Below are positions 11,391 to 23,460 of a stretch of DNA of 64,000 nt, piece by piece. A program made the translations under genes and the position numbers. The DNA is from Simmondsia chinensis (Eukaryota; Streptophyta; Magnoliopsida; Caryophyllales; Simmondsiaceae): positions 11,230,637-11,294,636 of the forward strand of contig JAGTTD010000003.1 in assembly GCA_018398585.1 (NCBI GenBank), given 5' to 3'. A model generated the notes under the pieces. It made no database searches. It worked only from the letters and a program-made list of their open reading frames with translations, and was not told where the DNA came from. Within the stretch, counting starts at the first letter, position 1. Every line of letters begins with the position of its first letter.

Positions 11391-12868
11391 ATTACAACAT
11401 CGCTATCACTAACATATTGCATGTATTACAGGACAATGGAGAACGGTGATTGAATAGATACAAGCTATAAACAACGATCATAATAGCAAAAGAATGTACG
11501 AGCAATAAAGCAAAAACATTGTAAAAATTAAGATGTTTTTAGTAATTCTTTAACTTTTAAGCATTTTCACATGTTAACATTGTACTTTAACTCAAAATAA
11601 AGAGACCACTAATTGCCCGTTGGTTAATTATTCGATAATATAGGGTGGACATACCATATCCCACCAACAACGGCTTATATTTAAAGAAGAAAAAGAACCT
11701 CAATTTAAAAAAATAAAAAAGCAGCAAATCAGATTCGAAGGGGATCGACACAAATTCATATGAAATTTGCAAGCAACTTCAGTGCTGCACATTATTCAAT
11801 ACCACCACAAAAGACCAAATTTGTTTTTAGTTCATTTGGTTTGAAGATTATTTCTTTTCCCAATAAATTATTATTTTAAAATTTTAACAATTTAAAGCTG
11901 TAAAAAGGCTCTTTTGAGTGTAAGATTTGCATTTGATTGATACAAATTTTTTTTTTCATCTATTTCACAATTTTAATAAGAAATGAAAAAAGCTATTTAA
12001 ACTAAGCAGAAAAATATATAGAACTAGATTTTTTTTACTGGCTATTTTTAAAAAATGTTTTAAAAATACTATATTAGCATTAGATCTTCCTCACTGTAAC
12101 TCACATTTACTTAGTATCACCACCCCCCCTTAACATTACCTCTTTTATTCCAATGGCTCGCTATACTCGCAGCTCCCATTGCCATAACCAATTATTATTA
12201 TGATTCTCTTCTACCTACTATTATTAGTTGATTATGTTGCTAAATCAATTTTTGTGATCATAATAAATAATTTTCTTTTTAAAACTTGTATCCAAATACT
12301 TTATTGTGTAAAAAATATCTTTAAGCATTGCACAACCAAATACTTCACTATAAAATGATAATATGAAATAAGATGAACGAGACGCATCCTAAATATGTTA
12401 GATAGGATGCATCTCGTGAAATGACAATTTTCCCCTTTACTTAAGAGGGTATTGATATGAATATTACCGATGGTCACCCCTGAATTAGTCTCGAGCCGCA
12501 TCATCAACTGAGCACCACATCATTAATTAAACCCTTATTGCCTAGTTATCTAGTATAAATAAGTGCCTTGGGGAGTCATTTGGATTATGTTAAGATTAGT
12601 GTATGATGTATCCTCTCTCTCTCTCTCTAAATCTTCTCTATGTTTCTTGCCCTTTTATTATGTCATCTCCCATTTCTTTACTATCCTCATATAGTTTTGT
12701 ACTTGTAAATCTCATACAAGCTTAGATTGATATCAATTAGTTTGATTCGATTATGAATCATAACAGGTATCTTACTCCTCCATACGGAGGATAATATTTT
12801 TCCTTGATTATCGTTAATTAGTCAAATTGAAAAAAATGAAAATAAAATTAAAATAAGACTTTCATTAA
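11391..12868. other. AT-rich non-coding stretch with a small hairpin and an LTR-like patch
   Basis: There are no genes. At 12381-12417 an almost perfect 12-bp inverted repeat (GAGACGCATCCT / AGGATGCATCTC) could form a hairpin. From about 12550 a TATAAATAAG box, a (CT)n run at 12610-12628 and a terminus-like CATAACA near 12766 resemble the 3' part of an LTR, but I found no matching start or target duplication. Confidence 0.4.
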
Positions 12869-12873
12869 GCATT

Positions 12874-13187
12874 TGATACAAGATAATTGAAGACTTAGAA
12901 CTCAGTAGACTTTTCTCTTGGCGCAATTGTAGTTCCAAAGGGAATAATTGTTAGTTCTATTAGTTTTGCAGAAGTTAGTTAGTTGGATTGAGTTGTTAAG
13001 ATTGTTAGACAAATATCTATTGTATAAATAGAAGTTTGAAGGTTAGTTGTAGATACGAATGAATATAGACAATAATAATATCTCTTTCTCCTTTACTTTT
13101 TGACTCTTTCTCTTCCTCTCAATCTCTCTCTATTGAATTTACATTGAATTTCGAAGGAAACAGATCCTTCCTAATTCTATGGCATTA
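12874..13187 (+). repeat. LTR1 of the four-LTR composite
   Basis: This 314-bp LTR starts TGATACAAGATAATTGAAG and ends CTATGGCATTA. A TATA box (TGTATAAATAG, about 13020) and a CT-rich U5 follow. It is directly followed by A and then the primer-binding site. Confidence 0.85.
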
Positions 13188-13188
13188 A

Positions 13189-14104
13189 TGGTATCAGAGC
13201 TAAGCAGACCTCTCGACCTGTGGAAAAGAGGTGCCATGGCCGTCAACATAAATTCAAAGCTCAAAAATTAATTAGCCGAAGGACTGAGACGCCAAGGATC
13301 TGAAATGGCGAAGTACTTTAGGAGAATGGATTTCAAGGATCTGAAAATAGATCTATGGATGGAAAAAATGGCCAAATTATCTAGAAATATTGATGAATTG
13401 GTCAATAGAGGTAAATCCACACTCTCAAACACCAAAAAAGTGGAAAATACAGTACCTATAACGTGGAGGTTAGCCAACTGGAGATGGTGGTGGAGGAAGA
13501 ATCAATGTCGCGGACGAAGAATCGAACGAAATCGGAGGTGGACATCGGGTCCACCGTGGCAATGGTGGAGAAAAGCTCACTGGAACAGCCATTGTTTTTC
13601 GAGTTGGATCCAAGAGAGTTGAAGAAGCCACCACCAATGTTAGGGGTTTGATTGACTTCAGTCGTTGAAGTGATTGGGCTATTGAAGGTGGATGACAATC
13701 GGAAGAAGTCGGCGTGGCCGAAGTCACTGGTGACAAAGGTGGATGCACAGATGCATAGGACACAGGCCGATGGGTACACCCACCAGAGAATGAAGGGTTT
13801 CACAGTGCAAAATGACGGATATTCCATTCAGATATCAAACAATTGCCATCATATCCCTTCTTGCTCTTTCCATGTTTTTTGACTTCATAGGCCAAAATTA
13901 ACATATTTTGGCCCAAATTTTACTTTTGCCTATTGGGCAAGATGTAAGGATAAAAATATTGTACCTAGTCCCAATTTTTTCTTTTTATGCTCCATTTTAT
14001 TTCTTTTCTGTACTTATAATTGGTACCTATAATATTTGATCCAGGAGGATGAATCCTTTGACTTTCACTCTTGACGACAAGGGTGTTATTCAAGGAGGAG
14101 TTAT
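13189..14104 (+). pseudogene. Internal region 1, gag-like remnant
   Basis: From the PBS the region encodes MAVNINSKLKN, then FRRMDFKDLKIDLWMEKMAK, LSRNIDELVNRGKST and NTKKVENTVPI, with stops and shifts. The layout resembles a gag N-terminus and is paralogous to internal region 2. The end reads LDDKGVIQGGVINT in frame, the usual tail of chromodomain-type gypsy elements, followed by the polypurine tract. Protease, RT and integrase are absent. Confidence 0.6.
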
Positions 14105-14419
14105 TAATACTTGATAATTGAAGACTTGGAACTAAGCAAGCTTGTTACTTGGCGCAATTGAAGTTTTAAAGAAAATAATTGATGGTTCTATTAGTTTGGC
14201 AAGAGTTAGTTAGTTGGATTGAGTTGCTAAGATTGTCAGACAAATATCTGTTGTATAAATAAAGGTTTGAAGGTCAATTGTAGATATGGATGAATATAGA
14301 CAATAATAATCTCTCTTTCTTCCTTTTCTTCTTGATTCTTTCTCTTCCTCTCGATCTCTCTCTATTGGATTTACGTTGAATTTTGAAGGACATAGATCCT
14401 TCCTAATTCTATGACATCA
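14105..14419 (+). repeat. LTR2 of the four-LTR composite
   Basis: This 315-bp copy of LTR1 is preceded by CAAGGAGGAG (polypurine tract) and ends GACATCA. LTR3 starts within two bases, giving an LTR-LTR junction. Confidence 0.85.
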
Positions 14420-14420
14420 A

Positions 14421-14715
14421 TATTTGAAGACTTGGAACTAAACAAACTTAAAACTCGGCACAATTGTAAAGGGAATAGTTATTAGTTCTATTAGTTTTGC
14501 ATGTGTTAGTTGGGTTGAGTTGTTAAGGTTTTTAGGCAAGTATGTGTTGTATAAGTAGAGGATTAGAGGTTAATTGTAGACATGGATGAATATAGACAAT
14601 AATAATTTCTCTTTCTCCCTTTAATTCTTGATTCTTTCTCTCCCTCTTAATCTGTATCCATTGGATTTACATTGAATTTCAAAGGGCTGAGATCCTTCCT
14701 AATTCTATTGCATCA
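14421..14715 (+). repeat. LTR3 of the four-LTR composite
   Basis: This 295-bp copy lacks about 10-20 bp of the normal TGATAC start, beginning TATTTGAAGACTTGG. It ends TTGCATCA and is followed by a degenerate primer-binding site (AGGTGTTAGAGC). Confidence 0.85.
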
Positions 14716-14716
14716 A

Positions 14717-16202
14717 AGGTGTTAGAGCTAAGCAAACCTCTCGACCTGTGGAAAAGAGGTCCCATGGTTGTCAATACAAGTTCACAGCTTAAAAATCGAA
14801 TAGCCGAAGAACTGAGATGCAAGGATCGAAAACGACTAAGCAATTTAGGAGAATGGATTTCAAGGATCTGGAAGTGGATCCATGGATGGAAAACTTGGCC
14901 AAATTATCAAGAAATATTGATGAATTGGTCAATAGAGGTAAATCCACACCCTCAAACACCAAAAAGGTGGAAAATACAGTACCTATTATTTTGGAGGTTA
15001 ACCAATCGAAGTCGGTGGTGGTGAAAATTGAGATGGTGATTCCCGATTCTTGTGAGAATACCGTGTTAGTGAACCTTACAAAATGTTTCATCAAGGAGGA
15101 GGAGGAGAAAATCGAAGACGAGATATGTGAAGATCCACAAAAGATGGCCCGAATAGTGGTCTCGGAGATTATAATAAAACGAAAATGGCAATGGAGGCTA
15201 GGAAGAGGCCAAGAGTGCTGATGATGAAGATGACAATAGTGAAGGTGGTTCCAATGTACCAGAGTGGTGGGCATGAAGATGTCGAGCAAAAAGACCGAGC
15301 CACTTCCTCAACCATTGCTAGGGCTCCAAATGTCTTCATCCAACGAATTGATTTGATGGAGGAAGTTGAAGGGTGATCCATCGGAGCTTGTGTAGCCAAG
15401 GTTGTTGGCTCCGCTAATGGTCGATGACTTGGGGTGAATGGTGGTGCTGGAGGAGGTGTGGCCGCTAAGGGGATGGGGCACCCACACATTAGGATTCCAA
15501 ATGGGAGCGAAAGAGTCAACAATGCGAAATTACTACTATACCTCTCACATACCAAACAATTACCATCATATCCCTCTTTGTTCTTTCCATATTTTTGACT
15601 TCATAAGCCTAAATTTACCTATTTTTGGCCCAACTTTTGTTAGGAAAATCTTACAAAATGGGTATTAATGAATAGTCCCCAGTTTCAAGGTATGTAGCGA
15701 ACCACTATCCTTAAGACTTATTTTGTGAATAATAAAATAGTCTCGGGGATACAATGAAAACCAATAACTAAAGTGCGATAGAGTGTAGAAAGGAAAGATA
15801 ACTGAGATGAAAACAAGAGAATGATGTCTCACAAAATGATTTTTCTCAAGTATGGTTTTCATCATTTTTAAACATGAGAAATGAGAGGGGTATATATATA
15901 GTTTTCAAGTGTCTTTATAAAGAGACAAGTCCCTTCACGAAGAGACACACCTCTTCACCTAAAAGATACCAAATCATCTTTTGTTTATTTTGAAAATACA
16001 TCAACAACATTTACTTCTCTCTAATGGACTAGACATAAGGATAAAAATATTGTATTAGACCTGATCCAATTTCTTCCTTTTACGCTTCATTTTTTTTTTT
16101 CTTGTGTGTATTTACAATTGATACCTATAGTATTTGATCTAGAAGCAGTAGTTCTTCAACCTTAATCCTTGAGGACAAGGGTGTGGTTCAAGGAGGGGCT
16201 AT
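14717..16202 (+). pseudogene. Internal region 2, gag-like remnant
   Basis: This is a longer sister of internal region 1. It encodes MVVNTSSQLKNRIAEELR, then after a shift FRRMDFKDLEVDPWMENLAK and LSRNIDELVNRGKST, and an acidic stretch KEEEEKIEDEICEDP. It carries no pol domains. It ends with EDKGVVQGGAIDT and the polypurine tract (AAGGAGGGG) before LTR4. The region 15630-16080 is AT-rich filler, partly duplicated around TAAGGATAAAAATATTGTA. Confidence 0.6.
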
Positions 16203-16502
16203 TGATACAGGATAAATAAATACTTGGAACTAAAGAAGCTTATCACATTAAAAGGAATAATTGTTAGTTTTATTAGTTTTGCAAGGGTGTGTTAGTTGGA
16301 TTGAGTTATTAAACATTGTTAGACAAGTATGTGTTGTATAAATAGAGACTTAAAGATTAATTGTAGACATGGATGAATATAGACAAAAATAATCTCTCTT
16401 TCTCCCCTTAATTTTTGATTCTTTCTCTCCCTCTTAATTTCTCTCTATTGGATTTACATTAAATTTCGAAGGGCTTAGATGCTTCCTAATTCTATTGCAT
16501 TA
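16203..16502 (+). repeat. LTR4 of the four-LTR composite
   Basis: This 300-bp copy starts TGATACAGGATAAAT and ends ATTGCATTA, followed at 16503 by GCATT, which matches the pentamer before LTR1. It has a TATA box near 16338 and a CT-rich U5. Confidence 0.85.
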
Positions 16503-16507
16503 GCATT

Positions 16508-17106
16508 ATGGGGTTAATCGCTATGGAAAATTGATGTGGTAATTCTATCCTTTCCAAAATTTCCTTCTCGGAAATTTCTTAATCCAATTAATTATTTGAT
16601 ACTCCAAGAGCATACTTTAATCATGCAATTTGCAATCACACTAATTTTGTCCCCCCATCCCACTATATGTTTTTCAATAATTGTTTTTAATGATAAAAAT
16701 ATGACAAATGGGTAATAATCTTTGAAGGCAGATGGAAAGCACTATAATATAATTTATGTACACAAAAAAGTTTGAAAAGAATCAAAAAGTGTAATGTGTG
16801 ATGCAGTGCCAAAAGGTAATAGATTGAAAACGAAAAATTCAATAGCCTTTTTTTTTAATTTTTATTGTAAAAGCTAAAAGAAACAAAGGGGAGAATTTTT
16901 AATCTCAATTCTCTCAACTAGAAACAAAATATAATTGAAAATATGGATCTAAAATCGAATAAAAAACCCTAGTCATCAATCCTCTTGTATAGAGGAGCTT
17001 TCCAAACTAAGTTTGAGACTAAAATAAATTAGGCTACATAAGAAAATAAAACAATTTTATCTAAACATAATTCTATCTAAAATTAAGCAAATCTGGCAAA
17101 TCCGCA
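16508..17106 (-). other. AT-rich stretch, possibly the LTR of the neighbouring gypsy element
   Basis: There is no gene. The stretch lies just beyond the 3' end of the minus-strand gypsy pol and includes CCTCTTGTATAGAGGAG, which resembles an LTR promoter region. I found no second copy to prove it. Confidence 0.3.
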
Positions 17107-18042
17107 TTATTTTCAATGCCGGTCTCCTTGTTCGCCTAAAATACCGGCAACTTCATCCTCCCCGACCTATAGATAATTGGCCCTTGAATCTGCCTTTGGT
17201 TCATCTTGCTCGTTCTCGCCAAAGTAGGGAGCAAGGTGTCTAATATTGAAAACATTTGAAGTCCTCATCCTACTTGGTAGCTGTAGGCGAGTATACATTG
17301 TCATTGATCTTTCTTGATGATACACTGTGGTCCAATCATTCGGGTTGGTAACTTGTACTTCCATGCCAGAAACTGGTCTTTAGTAAGAATTTCCCATACC
17401 TGGTCGCCAACCTAAAGCTCTATAGCTCGGCATCGCTTGTCACTCGCCAACTTGTACTTGATGCTTGCCTCTTGCAACCATACACGTGTCAGTTCATGTC
17501 TTTCTCGATGGCTGGAAATGAAGTCTTCAACCTTTTGACATGGGCAAATAAAATATGGAACTGCCGCAAGGTCAATTGGTGAACGAGGAACAAAGACGTA
17601 GACGATCTGAAATGGCGGAAACCCCGTGCTTTGATTTACCTTGCTATTATAGGCGAACTCAGCTTGATACAGCTTTTGATCCCACCCCTTAATATTCTTG
17701 GCAATAAGACACCAAAGAAGGTTACCTAAAGACCTATTCGTATCCTCCACCTAGCCATCTGTTTGCAGGTGATGAACAGTGCTAAAGGTGAGAGAGGCAT
17801 TCGTCATTTTCCTCAAAATATTCCAGAAAAGATTCACAAAGCAGATGTCCCTATCTAACAAAATACTGGCCGGTAAACGATGCAACCGATAAACCTCCTG
17901 AAAACATAATTACACCATATAAACTGCATCGGTGGCATTCTTGCGTTGCACCCTAGGAAATGCGCTATCTTGGAGGATCGGTCCACAATAATGAAGATCG
18001 AATCAATTGCCAGCATGAAGTCCATATTAATGTCTGCCCAGG
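17107..18042 (-). pseudogene. Ty3/gypsy integrase core and C-terminus
   Basis: On the minus strand, successive frames give NMDFML with DSIFIIVDRSSK (first Asp region), a degraded second-Asp segment (LDRDICF), then the TDGQVEDTNRSLG block with the Glu, WDQKLYQAEFAYN and FQIVYVFVPRSPIDL, which are classic gypsy integrase text. The C-terminus (17364-17167) has RTSNVFNIRHLAPYFGEN and DSRANYL followed by GEDEVAG, as in chromodomain-bearing plant gypsy elements. Several stops and frameshifts make it dead. Confidence 0.9.
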
Positions 18043-18720
18043 TTAGTTAGGAATCGGTAGTGATAAATACAAACTAGCATTAATCATTACCCCCTTAGAA
18101 ACCTTGCAAATCCGGCAACTCTTGACACATTTGTCCATCTCTCTCCTCATCATTGGCCAATAATACGTATTTTTCACAAGCTTGAGCATCTTGTCTTGCC
18201 CCATACACCCCTCATCGTGCTTCTCTTTGATGATCTTGAGATGCAAGCTTAAAGTTGGCAAGCACAACTGATTCCCTTTGAAGAGAAATTCTTCGTGGAT
18301 GGAATACCCTGGTATTTTTCATGACTATGCTTCTCTCCAAATGTCCCCAAAGACGGGATCGTTCTGGTATTGTTCTACCAACCTTCCAAACCGAAGTACT
18401 GAAGCTTGACTATCTATCATGATCATCGTAAGCCTGCTCAAGGCATCCGCAACACTATTTAGTGCTCCAGACTTGTGCTTGATTACAAGGTGAAAGAGTT
18501 GAATCTAACTTGCCCACTTCGCATGTTTGTCATAAAGCTTATCCTACCAATTGATGTACTTCAATGCAACATTGTCCAAATATAAGACGAACTCCTTATT
18601 TGCGAGATACAATTTCCAATGCGTCAAAGCTCTGACCACCGCGTAGAACTCGATATCATAAGTTGAATAATTCAACTTACTTTTGTCAAGCTTCTCAATA
18701 AAATACGCAACCCACCCTTC
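18043..18720 (-). pseudogene. Ty3/gypsy RNase H and integrase zinc finger
   Basis: The zinc-binding N-terminus of integrase reads LKIIKEKHDEGCMGQDKML, NTYYWPMMRREMD and CVKSCRICKVSKG. The GH before the expected second His is altered. Between 18268 and 18720 degraded RNase H text remains, such as TYDIEFYAVVRALTHW and HKSGALNSVADALSR, broken by stops. Confidence 0.85.
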
Positions 18721-19660
18721 TTAACTAAGAACCACACCAATGCCAACTTTTAAGGCTTCAGTGTGTAACTCGAACATCTTCTGGAAATTTGGTAAAGCTA
18801 ATATCGGAGCCATGGTCAATCTCCGCTTCACCTCTTCGAAGGCATCAGACGCCTCCGGAGTCCAACTGAAGCAACTGCCCTTCATGCAGTTCGTAATTAG
18901 AGCCATGATAGAGATAAAACTTAGTACAAACCTCCGGTAGAAAGATGCAAGACCATGGAAGCTATGTATCTTAGTCACCAACTATGTTTACTACAATCCC
19001 GTCCTTGGATACTACAAAACCAAATAATGTCACCTTGTCTTTCAAATAGTCACACTTCTTCAAAGTGGCAAACAAGTCTTGTTCTCTTAGGGTTGTCAGA
19101 ACTCCATAAGATGTTCTTGATGCTCCTCCTTGTTCCGAACTAAAGATCAAAAATATCATCAGAGTAAACCATTACAAATTGCCTGATAAAGGGTTGTAAT
19201 ACCTGGTTCATGAACCTCATAAACGTGCTAGGTGTGTTAGAAAGCCCAATCGGCATCACCATCCACTCATTTAAATCTTCTTAGGTTTTGAAGGCAGTCT
19301 TCCACTCATGACCTGGTGAGATACGGGTTTGGTAGTAGCTGCTCGTTAAGTCTAACTTGCTAAACACCTTCGAATTTTTGTGGTACATCTAATATATCAT
19401 CCAATCTCAGAATAAAAAACCAATAATATACCATGATCTTGGCTCTGCCGTTAATGCTCATCCTCCAAGTACCATCCTTCTCTAGCGTCAAGAGAGATGG
19501 AACCGCACATGGACTCAAACTCTCCCAAATAAAGCCCCTAGTGAGCAACTCCCCAACTTGGCACCTAAGCTCCTCATGCTTCGCAAGACTCATTTGGTAA
19601 TGTGGCCTATTCGGTAAGGTGGCTCTTGGCACTAGGTCTATCCATTACTGAATGTCCTGA
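18721..19660 (-). pseudogene. Ty3/gypsy reverse transcriptase
   Basis: The RT starts near 19632 with LPNRPHYQMSLAKHEELR, ESLSPCAVPSLLTLEKDGTW and [12 protein letters not shown]. It continues after shifts with LREQDLFATLKKCDY and LFGFVVSKDGIVV, and ends with HSFHGLASFYRRFV and SWTPEASDAFEEVKRRL. The catalytic YxDD segment around 19150 is degraded. Multiple stops. Confidence 0.9.
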
Positions 19661-20222
19661 TAAAATATTCGACAACTCTTCCAGGAAGACATCAGCAAGC
19701 TCCTTTAACAAGCATTCTACTTTGTCCGGTACTTTCCCCTATTCTGCCTAGTGCTCCTTGCCAGTTAACAAAAACACCACCCTGTTCTAGCAAACTTCTT
19801 TGGCGAATATGGCCCTGATGTGGATATTCTGTTTTTCAGCTAACATTGAACATGGTGCTTCGTCCTTCTTATGCAACAAGACTATCTTTGCTCCCTCAAA
19901 CGTGAAGTTTTAGGTGTTCTACCTAAAGTCATGGGTGGCACCTCTGTTACATAGCCATGGTTATCTAAGTAACAAATGACATGCATCCATGGTACCATAT
20001 CACACCATACCCCATTCTGGTATTCCACCCCAATCTAAAAGTTAACCCGACAATGTTTAGATACTATTACATGGTTTCCTTTCTTGAGCCAAGACAGCTT
20101 GTACGGGTTTGGGTGTTCTTCTATCTTCAATCCCAACTGCTTGATTGCTTCCTCAAGGATAATGTTTTCACAACTCCCGACATCGATGACTAGGTGGCAT
20201 ACCTTCTTGGCTGTGGTCTACG
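19661..20222 (-). pseudogene. Ty3/gypsy protease region
   Basis: At about 20200-20150 the minus strand reads VIDVGSCENIILEEAIKQLGL. This is the gypsy retropepsin active-site region, in which the usual DSG has become DVG. The rest (20150-19661) is a degraded linker to RT. Confidence 0.75.
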
Positions 20223-21360
20223 TCATCTAGAAGATATTATTCCTAAGCCAGCCATCCCCTTTACTTCTATAGGTGCAAAGTTGACTTGCCTCACCACAAA
20301 AAGGTGGCCTTTGTCACCAGCAATGTCTTCTTTGCCACTTGGCACCAACTCATTTTGAGCCTCTTCCTCAACTAACTCTCCATCTTCAGTATAAAGACAC
20401 TTAATGTACAACCCCTTACCAGGTCTATTGCTCTTCCAACACTTGGAGGTACCGAACCCGTCACATTTGAAGCAATGAGTCCTCAAAATACCTACTTGAT
20501 CTTGGTTACTCAGTCTACTGGGTTTGGCAATAACTAGTCTTCCAAATTGTCCATGTATACTCGAGTTAGTTGGAGGTCATGCTTGATCACGCCACCAATC
20601 TGGGTATCCCAAGTACCACTAGCCTGATGTTGTTTCTTTTGCTTGTCAACGTGCAAAGCCTTCTGACTTGCCTCTTAAATAGAAAAGATCTCAAGCTGTT
20701 TAACACTTGGATTGAATTATGCAATCTACCAATTGCTCCTCTAACTCCAGCAAATCGGTCCTTGCGACTAAGGCATAAACTTTCACCCTGTAGTCTACCA
20801 TATACCAAGACCCCTAATGTAAATTCTAGAGATGTTAGTACATAATCCTGGCATGATTATGGGAAAGGAAAGTGCTATGCATGTGCTTCTTCATATCTCC
20901 CGGTTTCCCCTGCCTAAACCAGTATGCTTCAGCTGTTGCCACCAGGTGGCAGCTCTACCCCTTAACCGAGTAGCCACCAATTGTGCCTGTTTTTGCTCCT
21001 GAACGACTGAAGCTAACCAATCCTAGAACTCCTTGGGTTGTCTTCCGCTATGGAACTCTGGAATCTCAATCGAAAGCCCGGATACCCACCACCGATCTTC
21101 CGAGTAATTGGGGACTCCTGAATTCAGTCGTTTCTTTCTAATGTTTCATCCTTAGTTGCAACCCCCTCGAATGGGCTAGTGAAACTTTCTTTAGAACCGT
21201 CCTCACCTCCCACACCCGTTGGTTGTTAGCTGTTTGGTTGGGTGTTCCACCCAATTATTCCAGACTTAGCTCGATTAACCAGAATCTCTCATCCATGTCT
21301 TTTAACATCCTATCAATCTAAAGTTGTAGGTCTCTCTCATATATGCCTTAAACGGCGGCG
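20223..21360 (-). pseudogene. Ty3/gypsy gag
   Basis: Minus-strand pieces, from the N-terminus: LKDMDERFWLIELSLE (about 21310), IEIPEFHSGRQPKEF then DWLASVV, RLRGRAATWWQQLKHTGLG (about 20900) and the nucleocapsid CFKCDGFG (20480), followed by an acidic stretch. The RLRGRAATWWQQLK block is a hallmark of plant gypsy gag. The 5' side is cut at about 21360-21400, where a copia fragment in the opposite direction begins. Confidence 0.85.
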
Positions 21361-21399
21361 TATCAACAACCGACCTCCCCTGCCCCTAAATGTGTCGCT

Positions 21400-22560
21400 A
21401 GGTAGCGCTGAGGTCACACTGATAAGGTCAAACTCACATCATGATGATTCCCATCTAGTTGTTCAACACCATGTGTCGGCCCCTAGTCCTACACCTGTCA
21501 TGTCATCCCCTTCTTGTGCCATGTCCTCCCCTTCCCCTTCACTAGATGTTTCATCTAATCCCATGCATGCCTCACCAATAGCCCTAAATCTCGTTATCAT
21601 TGACACACCTCCTACACATACCCATTAATGTGCATCCCATGCATACCCATCCAAAAGATGGTATTCGAAAATCTAAACATATTTTATCTCTTTCAGTAAT
21701 TACAGTAGTACAAGAACCCACTTGTTTCTCTCAAGTGGTTAAGAACCCTCAATGGCAAGAGGCCGTGGCTAAGGAGTTCAATGCCCTTTTACAAAATCAT
21801 ACATGGGATCTTGATCCTCCTAATTCAAATCAAAATGTAGTTGATAGAAAATGAAAGTACAAAGTTAAGTATAAGGTGAATGGGTTGGTTGAATGGTTTA
21901 AGGCCAGGCTTGTAGCTCAGGGTTTTCATCAACATGAGGGGATAGACTATTTTGAAAATTTTAGCCCTGTAGTCAAGCCCACCACTAGCTTATCCTCTCT
22001 TTAGCTGTGACCTAGAAGTGGTCCATTAGGCAACTAGATGTCAAAAATGCATTTTCACATGGATATCTTGCTAAGGAAGTCTATATGAAACAACCTCAAG
22101 GTTTTATACACTCTAGGTTGCCCAATCATGTTTATCGCCTCCAGAAGGCACTATAAGGGCTTAAAAAAGCTCCTCGGGCTTAGTTTCATCGATTTAGCAT
22201 GTTCCTCCGTGATCAAGGGTTCCACTGTAGTCGGGCTGACCTATCTCTTTTCATTTTTTCCTCCTTTACTGATCTTATTTGCCTTCTTCTCTATGTTGAT
22301 GATATTATGCTAACTGGCTCTAATGACTCTTCACTTACCTCTTTTACCACCATGCTCTCTCAACAATTTGCAATGAAGGACCTAGTCCCTCTTCATTATT
22401 TTCTTGGCATTGAAGCTAAACACAACGACAAGGGCCTCTTTTTATCTCAGTATAAATACACCACTACACCATTGATCTTTTATTCAAACATGATATGCTT
22501 GACTCCAAACCTATCCAGATGCCTTCACCAACTCGAGTCCAACTATCACAAACTGAGGGA
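21400..22560 (+). pseudogene. Ty1/copia reverse transcriptase, truncated element
   Basis: A plus-strand copia fragment starts in the Ser/Pro-rich linker (SPSCAMSSPSPSLDVSSNP). It runs into RT with [59 protein letters not shown] and an intact catalytic box LLYVDDIMLTGSNDS, then DLVPLHYFLGIEAK. At least five stops or shifts. No gag, protease or integrase is present. The left edge is a breakpoint with a gypsy gag in inverted orientation. Confidence 0.9.
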
Positions 22561-23460
22561 GAATTACTTGCTGATCCCACTGAATATCATAGTGCTGTAG
22601 GAGCTCTTCAGTCTCTTACCATGACCAGGTCTGATAATTGTTATGCAGTTAACCATGTTTCCTAGTTTATGCATACTCCTAGGTCTTCTCACTGGCAGAT
22701 GGTAAGCGGATTCTGCTAGCTTAAGCTCATGCCTCATTATGATCTTACCGTCCAACCAGTCTCGATCACCATAATCACGGCATATGCTGATGTTGAGTGG
22801 GATGATTGTCCTGACACCAGACGCTCCATCATTGGTTATGCTATCTTTCTAGGGCCTAACCTTATCTCCTAGTGTGCTAAGAATCAACCCATTGTTGCTA
22901 AATCTACCACTGAGTCAGAATACAGAGCCATGGCTAATGCTATTGCTGAGAGTGATTAGCTTCACTATATCATGCGTGATCTTGGACTTCGTTTATCGGG
23001 TCCAATTCTTTTCTGTGACAAGGACTTCGTTTATCAGGTCCAATTTTTCATTTCTGCGACAATGTTTCAGCTACTTATCTTACAGCTAACCCTATCACTA
23101 ATGATTGCACCAAACATGTGGATGTTGACTACCACTAAGTTTATGAGAAGGTTCTTCAAGGAGATCTCCAAGTTTGCTATGCACCTACCACCATCCAAGT
23201 TGCAGACATATTCACCAAAGATCTTTTGACCAAATGCTTCAGCACTCACAGGTCCAATCTGCACTTTGGTCCCCCCTGTTCAGATTGAGATGGCATATTG
23301 GATACATTATATTCATATCTAGGATAGATTCTTTATCTTATATTTTGCTTATTATCTTGATAGTGTTAGTCTTTTTCTTACTCTGTAATTTCTCTTCTAT
23401 ATATGCAATTGCAGGCTACTCTTTTAGGTATGCCACACAAACATAAAGTTTCATAGATAC
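22561..23460 (+). pseudogene. Copia RNase H and short LTR remnant
   Basis: This continues the copia pol: EYHSAVGALQSLTMTR, YADVEWDDCPDTRRSIIGY, KNQPIVAKSTTESEYRAMA (catalytic Glu present) and VDVDYH...IQVADIFTKDLLTK, which ends near 23290. Several codons are stops, and a 30-40 bp segment (GGACTTCGTTTATCAGGTCC) is duplicated around 22985-23045. From about 23293 (TATTGGATACATTATATTC) to 23460 the text looks like a short LTR, but no partner LTR exists here. Confidence 0.85.

Larger units (their letters stand above)
12874..16502 (+). mobile_element. Composite of two short non-autonomous gypsy-type units (four LTRs)
   Basis: Four related LTRs of about 300 bp are arranged LTR1 - internal 1 - LTR2 - LTR3 - internal 2 - LTR4. 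LTRs begin TGATAC and end GCATCA or GCATTA. Internal units start with a primer-binding site (TGGTATCAGAGC at 13189-13200, degenerate at 14717-14728) and end with a gypsy-like tail (DDKGVIQGG and EDKGVVQGG) and an AAGGAGG polypurine tract. There is no pol. The outermost ends are flanked by identical GCATT (12869-12873, 16503-16507). Neither inner boundary has a matching duplication, so the composite seems to behave as one insertion. Confidence 0.8.

Noticed and set aside
13189..13200. tRNA-like sequence TGGTATCAGAGC (also at 32387-32398 and 59417-59428)
   Set aside because: These are retrotransposon primer-binding sites complementary to initiator tRNA-Met, not tRNA genes.
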